From Streptomyces armeniacus (GTDB lineage Bacteria; Actinomycetota; Actinomycetes; Streptomycetales; Streptomycetaceae), in NCBI RefSeq assembly GCF_003355155.1, contig NZ_CP031320.1, forward strand, positions 1,102,369-1,166,368: a stretch of DNA of 64,000 nt. Direction: 5' to 3'. The translations under genes were made by a program, and so were the position numbers. Shown one piece after another: positions 59,245 through 64,000 of this stretch. The number at the start of each line of letters is the position of its first letter. Position 1 is the first letter of the stretch. Below the pieces are notes generated by a model, which worked only from the letters and a program-made list of their open reading frames with translations, ran no database searches and had not been told where the DNA came from.

Positions 59245-60432
59245 TCAGTCAGTGGCCTGCGTGACGGCGAACTCGGTGACGGGCTCCACACGGGCGTGAC
59301 CGCCCCGTGCCACCACGTCGCCGCGTACCGCCACCTCGTGGCCGCGGTCGTGCGCGACGCTGGCCCGGGAGTAGTCCTGTTCCTCCAGGACCATGCGGTA
59401 GCGGCGCGGGCGGCGGTCCCCCTCACCCTCCAGGTTGCCCAGCACGGTGGCCTCACCGGGACCGTGGGTCAGCGCGCGGTCCAGGCGGACGACGTTGCCG
59501 TGCACCAGGACGTTCCGGTGGCCCAGCCGTTCCCGCAGATCCTTCGCGCCCGCCTCCAGCGCGACGAACAGCCGGCGGTTCAAATCGACCGGAGGGGTCT
59601 TCTGGTCCATGGGGAGATCGCCGGACCAGGCGAACGTGAAGTCGTAGGGCCGCCGTTCGTCCCCTGCGATGCGTACCAGCGCCTCGCAGAGATTCGCGGA
59701 CAGGCCGGCCGGTGCGAACTCTGCGAAGTGGTCCAGGGTGTCGTCGCGTACGGCCTGCTCTGCCGCCTGGCGGGCGCAGTACACGCCCGCCCACAGGCGG
59801 CGGGAGACGAGCCGCTCGGCGGGCTCGGACACGCTGTCCGGACGGCCGTCCAAGGGGAGGAAAGCTGGCGGAGGCGGCTCCGAAAGCGGTGTGTGCGCGG
59901 CGATCACGTAACTGCCCACACGCGTCTGGTCCAGCCGTACGGTGGCGACGTGGTCTTTGACCCGCTGGGGCTTCTGGGCGGGCTGGACGGACTGGGGCTC
60001 GGCAGCGAACGCGGCGGCGGCCGCAGCGGTCATCACGTCCTTCAGGCCCGCGAGTGCGGGCACCAGATCCACCAGCGGGGCCGTGCCGGACGGGCCAGGC
60101 GGGGCCAGGCGCAGGAACTGCCAATCGGCGGATGGGAGGGCCATCTCCCGCAGCAATTGGCCTGGGCTGCGGGCCTCCACCGTGGACAACGTCTCCAGCA
60201 CGTCGGCGATGCGGGCGGCATAGTCCCGGGTCCGGTCCAGCGGCACCAGCACCTCGTACGGAGGGCCGCCCGCGAACGGGCCGCCCGGGGTCTGGGGGAC
60301 AGCGAGTGTCCAGAGCTCACCGCGACCGTAGTCACGGTCGTAACTCCAGCCGCGTGACCGCAGGTAACGCAGGACCGCCCGTGGCGACAGCCCGCCTGCC
60401 CGCTCGAAGTCGGCGTCCGTGACCGGTGTCAT
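59245..60432 (-). CDS. Unrecognised 395-residue protein paired with a DUF4365 gene
   Basis: I do not recognise this family. Residues 15-95 look like a small alpha/beta domain (SPRAVLRYLRSRGWSYDRDY, then EVLVPLDRTRDYAARIADVL). An Ala/Pro/Gln-rich linker lies near 135-155. A second part begins DHVATVRLDQTRVGSYVIAA, and a beta-rich end (EVAVRGDVVARGGHARVEPV) resembles an OB-like strand set. No signal peptide or membrane segment. The ATG overlaps the DUF4365 stop by 4 nt, so the two proteins are made together. Location inside a DISARM locus suggests a defence or regulatory role, which is inference. Confidence 0.8.
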   Translation of the reverse strand: MTPVTDADFERAGGLSPRAVLRYLRSRGWSYDRDYGRGELWTLAVPQTPGGPFAGGPPYEVLVPLDRTRDYAARIADVLETLSTVEARSPGQLLREMALPSADWQFLRLAPPGPSGTAPLVDLVPALAGLKDVMTAAAAAAFAAEPQSVQPAQKPQRVKDHVATVRLDQTRVGSYVIAAHTPLSEPPPPAFLPLDGRPDSVSEPAERLVSRRLWAGVYCARQAAEQAVRDDTLDHFAEFAPAGLSANLCEALVRIAGDERRPYDFTFAWSGDLPMDQKTPPVDLNRRLFVALEAGAKDLRERLGHRNVLVHGNVVRLDRALTHGPGEATVLGNLEGEGDRRPRRYRMVLEEQDYSRASVAHDRGHEVAVRGDVVARGGHARVEPVTEFAVTQATD

Positions 60433-60938
60433 GACGCCACCAGCATTTCCCGGAAATCATCCGTGAACAGGTCGTGCAGGGCGCCGACGGTGAGGAGATT
60501 CGTCCGCGGGACGTACACCATGCGGGAACTCTTGTCCGGGCAGTCCGGCTCCTTGTCGTGGAAGCACGCCCAGTAAGCCGCGTGCCGCAGCAGCAAATTC
60601 TCGGCGCTGACGTGAACCCATTCCTCCGCTTTGTCCGGCACAACCACCAGGAAGAGGAACCGGGGGAGCTGATAGTCGCGGCCCGCGAGCCAGTTGTAGT
60701 TCTTACCCCGGAGCGGATAGTGCCACGTGTCCGGGGGCTGCGCGTGAGACGGCGCCCAGCACTTCACCTGGACGTCGATGGAGGGGTACCGGCGGGTCCC
60801 GTGGCGGCCCGGATAGCCCAACTGCCAGTCGACGCCGACGCGGTCGCGGTCCCGGCGACTGGCGTCGAGGTTCGCGACGGCGGCGAGCGCCCTCACGAAC
60901 TGCTCGCCGAAGTCCCCTTTGTGGCCGTTGTCACCCAT
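60429..60938 (-). CDS. DUF4365-domain protein, predicted PD-(D/E)XK-like nuclease
   Basis: 169 residues from the ATG at 60938 (MGDNGHKGDFGEQFVRALAA); a frame to 61031 is possible but lies in the drmA upstream region. The nuclease-like core shows Glu in GEQFVRALAAVANL, Asp in RVGVDWQLGYPG and the motif YPSIDVQVKCWAP, matching the D...(D/E)xK arrangement of DUF4365. W/H/C-rich residues follow (RGKNYNWLAGRDYQLPRFLF LVVVPDKAEEWVHVS). DUF4365 proteins occur near restriction and defence genes. It is coupled to the 395-aa gene and divergent from drmA, 267 nt away. Confidence 0.82.
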   Translation of the reverse strand: MGDNGHKGDFGEQFVRALAAVANLDASRRDRDRVGVDWQLGYPGRHGTRRYPSIDVQVKCWAPSHAQPPDTWHYPLRGKNYNWLAGRDYQLPRFLFLVVVPDKAEEWVHVSAENLLLRHAAYWACFHDKEPDCPDKSSRMVYVPRTNLLTVGALHDLFTDDFREMLVAS

Positions 60939-61177
60939 GTCCAGGGCGTCAACTGTCCCACCCGCGTGGTGACTTTGATGGGGGATGTCACCCGCCGCAC
61001 CGTCCGCCACGCGCTCTCCCCCACTTCGCACCTGTGTCCGTTCGATGGCACAGGGTAGTCACAAGATCTCTGACACGGAAGCCCCGTTGGCCCCTTTCCC
61101 GGAGCTTCTGCTGCCTAGGGCGGCCACCTTCCGCGGACCGGCCCGACAAAGCGGCGGACGCCATCGACAGGGAACGC

Positions 61178-61191
61178 CTGACCGATGTCAG
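61178..61191. promoter_or_regulatory. Small palindrome just upstream of drmA
   Basis: CTGAC-CGAT-GTCAG lies 15 nt before the GTG at 61206, in the divergent region between drmA and the DUF4365 gene. It could be an operator; arms are only 5 bp, so chance is possible. Confidence 0.3.
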
Positions 61192-61205
61192 TGCGCGGAT
61201 CTAGG

Positions 61206-64000
61206 GTGAACGTCGTGACTCAGGAGAGCCTTCCCGCGACAGCGGGCGACAGCCCGGACGGCGGCCCGGAAGACCAGCAGGCGCCGCCGGCCCTCGACGC
61301 GGCGACCCCGCAGCAGATCCGCGACGAGCTGGCCGAGCTCGTCGTCACAGACCTGCTCGGACCAATCGGTGGCCAGGACGAGGAGCTCGACGGCAATCCC
61401 ATCGACCACTACCTCATCGGCAGGCTCGCCCCGGCCGGGATTACCGTCGACGGCATGCTCAAGCTCGGCGGCATGCCCGTCGATCCTGGCACCTTCGACG
61501 AGAAGACGATCGCCGGAGTGCCCGACGCAGAGGAGGGTGATCGCGACACAGATGCACCGAACATCCCCAGCCTCCAGCCGTCTTCACTCGGCTTCACCGC
61601 CCGGGTGGACGGCTCGGTGGACGAGCTGCGGCTGCACTGCTCCTGGGCACGGTATCTGGCGGGACATTCCAGCGACCGGGAGCGCACCGACCGCGTCTGG
61701 CACCGGTCGGCGTTCGCTGACACGGTCACTGTCTGCCTTCAAGAGGGAGAGATCGCCCCCGAGCCGGTCCTGCCACACGAGTTTCCCGACGTCGTCGTGC
61801 GCGGCCGGGCCCGTCGGCATGACGGCGACTGGCTGGTGTCCCTGTTCCTGGTGAACGGCCAGGCCCAGGGAGAGCGGCGGAGTGCGCATAACTGGCTGTT
61901 CCAGACCGTCCTCACTGCTAGCGGTCCAGACGGCACCGCCCCGTTCCTGCCCCGAAGAGCGCCGGACACGGCTGGTGGCGACGCCGCCGAGCGCACCGAA
62001 CGGCGGTCCCTGGCGATGGCCCACCGCTTCCATCCGGAATTCGCCGTCGGGCACGGCACCGGGGTGCGCTCGGAGCCAAGTCCCGGCGATCCGTTGCGCG
62101 CCGCACAGATCACGACCACGGCCGCGCCGTCGTACGAGATCCCGCACACCGACGTGCCCGATCCGCTCGGCGAGCACGACGCGGATCTCGCGGAGTTGCG
62201 TGACCTGGTGCTCGACATGCGGGAGCTCGCCAGTCTGGAGCCGACGGCTCTGCGCACGGCGCTGCTGCCGCTCGTCGAGGGCTACCGTGCGTGGATCGAG
62301 CGCACGGCACAGTCGATTGACGAGCCGGGCACCCGCCTGGACGGGTACGAAGCGGAGGCGCGCGACAATCTGCGGCGAGCGGGCGAAACCGCCGACCGCA
62401 TCCAGGCGGGTGTTGAGCTGCTGACGGAAGAGGCGGCCCTGGAGGCATTCCGGTTCGCCAATGAGGCCATGTGGCAGCAGCGAGTCCACACTCTCGCCAG
62501 TGCCCACCGCCGCAGCGATCAGGAACTTTCGCTTGCTGCGGCGGTGGAGGCAGTAGACCTGCCCCGCAACCGTAGCTGGCGGCCGTTCCAGCTCGCCTTC
62601 CTGCTCCTCAACCTCCCTTCCCTGGCCGATCCCTCGCACCCCGAGCGGTCCGATGACGCAGCAGCGCTCGCTGACCTGCTGTGGTTTCCCACCGGTGGCG
62701 GCAAGACGGAGGCGTATCTCGGTCTCACCGCCTTCACATTGGCCATCCGGCGCCGTCTACGCGGACTTGGCGGGCTCAACAGCGAGTCCGGGGTCGCCGT
62801 GCTGATGCGCTACACGCTGCGGCTGCTGACGATTCAGCAGTTCCAACGCGCGGCAGCGCTGATCTGCGCCTGCGAGACGATTCGCCGGTCCGACCCGATC
62901 CGGTGGGGCGAGGTGCCCTTCCGTATCGGTCTGTGGGTCGGCGGCAGTGTCACGCCGAACTCCACCGACCAGGCACACGGCTGGCTGAAGGACCTCCGCA
63001 AGGACAGGGGCCGCGGCAGACGGCGCGGTCGCTCGGGTTCCCCGCATCAGCTGACGAGTTGCCCATGGTGCGGCACCAAGCTCGACGCCGGACGGGACAT
63101 CAGTGTGGACACCACAGCGCGCCGGACATTCATCGTCTGTCCGGACGTGTTCTCGTGCCCCTTCGGAATGGGCGCACTCGAGGCCGCTTCGGACGAGCGT
63201 GGACTGCCTGTTCTGGTGGTCGATGAGGAGATCTACCGGCTGCCGCCCAGCCTGGTCATCGCCACAGTCGACAAATTCGCCCAGCTGCCCTGGAAGGGCG
63301 AGACGCAGACGCTCTTCGGCAGAGTGGCCAAGTGCTGCACCAGGCACGGCTACGTCACGGCGGATGCTGTGGACAGCGAGTGGGAACGGCCGAGCCACCC
63401 CGCACAGCACGGCCACCCTGCGGCCCGCACACTCGACGTGCAGAGGGTACGGCCACCGGACCTCATCGTGCAGGACGAGCTGCATCTCATCTCAGGGCCG
63501 CTCGGCTCTCTCACCGGGCTGTACGAAGCGGCTGTCGACCGGCTCTCGACGTGGGACATCCAGCCCGGCCAGGCCGTCCGGCCAAAGGTCATCGCGTCCA
63601 CCGCCACGGTGCGCCGTGCGGAGCGGCAGATCAAGGACCTGTTCGGCCGCCGGACTGCCGTGTTTCCACCACCTGGTCTGACCATGGACGACAACTTCTT
63701 CGCGCGGCGCAGAAGTACGGGTGTCAAGCCAGGCCGCCGGTACGTGGGCATCTGCGCCCAGGGGGTGCGCACCAAGTCGGTGGCCATCCGGGTCTACGTG
63801 GCGCAGCTCGCCGCCGCCAAACTCCTCCACGAGCGGTACGGACAGGGTGAGCTCACCGATCCGTACATGACCCTCGTCGGCTACTTCAATAGCCTGCGGG
63901 ACCTGGGCGGCATGCGCAGGCTGGTGGAGGACGACGTCTCCACCAGGCTTGCCCGGGTGGACCGGCGGGGACTGGCCACCCGGTTCCTGGGGGAGCCCGC
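61206..64000 (+). CDS. drmA: DISARM protein DrmA, helicase-domain protein (N-terminal 931 residues)
   Basis: Open to the right edge of the window; the usual length is about 1200-1300 residues. GTG at 61206 or 61215 starts it. Walker A is WFPTGGGKTEAYLGLTAFTL (residues about 493-512), motif II is IVQDELHLISGPLG and motif III is VIASTATVRRAERQIKDLFG. A cysteine pair SCPWCGTKL with CPDVFSCPFG, and CCTRHGY, suggest a zinc site. These match DrmA, whose helicase with DrmB forms the DNA-binding core that is relieved by methylation-free DNA. DrmB and DrmC should follow outside the window. Confidence 0.92.
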   Translation, partial: MNVVTQESLPATAGDSPDGGPEDQQAPPALDAATPQQIRDELAELVVTDLLGPIGGQDEELDGNPIDHYLIGRLAPAGITVDGMLKLGGMPVDPGTFDEKTIAGVPDAEEGDRDTDAPNIPSLQPSSLGFTARVDGSVDELRLHCSWARYLAGHSSDRERTDRVWHRSAFADTVTVCLQEGEIAPEPVLPHEFPDVVVRGRARRHDGDWLVSLFLVNGQAQGERRSAHNWLFQTVLTASGPDGTAPFLPRRAPDTAGGDAAERTERRSLAMAHRFHPEFAVGHGTGVRSEPSPGDPLRAAQITTTAAPSYEIPHTDVPDPLGEHDADLAELRDLVLDMRELASLEPTALRTALLPLVEGYRAWIERTAQSIDEPGTRLDGYEAEARDNLRRAGETADRIQAGVELLTEEAALEAFRFANEAMWQQRVHTLASAHRRSDQELSLAAAVEAVDLPRNRSWRPFQLAFLLLNLPSLADPSHPERSDDAAALADLLWFPTGGGKTEAYLGLTAFTLAIRRRLRGLGGLNSESGVAVLMRYTLRLLTIQQFQRAAALICACETIRRSDPIRWGEVPFRIGLWVGGSVTPNSTDQAHGWLKDLRKDRGRGRRRGRSGSPHQLTSCPWCGTKLDAGRDISVDTTARRTFIVCPDVFSCPFGMGALEAASDERGLPVLVVDEEIYRLPPSLVIATVDKFAQLPWKGETQTLFGRVAKCCTRHGYVTADAVDSEWERPSHPAQHGHPAARTLDVQRVRPPDLIVQDELHLISGPLGSLTGLYEAAVDRLSTWDIQPGQAVRPKVIASTATVRRAERQIKDLFGRRTAVFPPPGLTMDDNFFARRRSTGVKPGRRYVGICAQGVRTKSVAIRVYVAQLAAAKLLHERYGQGELTDPYMTLVGYFNSLRDLGGMRRLVEDDVSTRLARVDRRGLATRFLGEP

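Noticed and set aside
60985..61209. A 74-residue plus-strand frame upstream of drmA.
   Set aside because: No ribosome site and a composition unlike a protein; it overlaps the divergent regulatory region.
49290..64000. BREX rather than DISARM.
   Set aside because: The methylase is PglX-like, but there is no brxA/B/C or pglZ-type gene, and the helicases match DrmD and DrmA.

Overview
The window is very GC-rich actinobacterial chromosome, most likely from Streptomyces or a close relative. The order rpsJ...secY-adk-map-infA-rpmJ-rpsM...rpoA-rplQ, then truA, rplM-rpsI, glmM, coaA, glmS and acpS matches the Streptomyces chromosome core. DrrAB-type exporters, WhiJ-like XRE/DUF397/ATPase sets, secreted M28 and S8 peptidases, and GTG starts fit the same group. 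One feature is not typical of S. coelicolor as I remember it: a zinc-type rpsD lies inside the alpha operon.

Layout, left to right. (1) 1-2742: the 3' end of a bifunctional rhamnulose-phosphate aldolase/lactaldehyde dehydrogenase, then rhamnulokinase. (2) 2753-6154: a secreted ribosome-inactivating-protein homologue, then an ATPase and XRE-TPR regulator pair framed by two 118-bp direct repeats. (3) 6163-14471: housekeeping genes acpS, glmS, coaA, glmM, rpsI and rplM, with a DrrAB-like exporter. (4) 14739-27177: an ABC-F ATPase, a membrane-anchored protein, an exported peptidase cluster (M28, S8, M28), a large LuxR (LAL) regulator, a Uma2-type nuclease and a membrane protein. (5) 27191-31377: truA and rplQ, with a divergent AurF-like diiron oxygenase and ferredoxin/FAD reductase pair inserted between them. 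(6) 31586-47809: rpoA through rpsJ, the alpha, spc and S10 ribosomal protein operons, all on the minus strand and often overlapping by 1 nt. (7) 48442-64000: a membrane protein, then a defence island.

The defence island is the main accessory content. An SNF2-type helicase (DrmD), an adenine-N6 methylase (DrmMI) and the N-terminal 931 residues of DrmA, in that order on the plus strand, identify a class 1 DISARM anti-phage system. DrmB and DrmC would be expected beyond the right edge. The core is interrupted between drmMI and drmA by about 4.4 kb. This insert holds a WhiJ-like XRE/DUF397 pair, an ATPase gene broken by an in-frame amber codon, a Uma2-type nuclease, and an opposite-strand, 4-nt-overlapping pair. 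That pair is an unrecognised 395-aa protein and a DUF4365 (PD-(D/E)XK-like) protein, and it is the best candidate in the window for an undescribed module.

No tRNA, rRNA, CRISPR array or transposase was seen. All coordinates and motifs were read by eye. Family assignments rest on recognised motifs, not on database searches.
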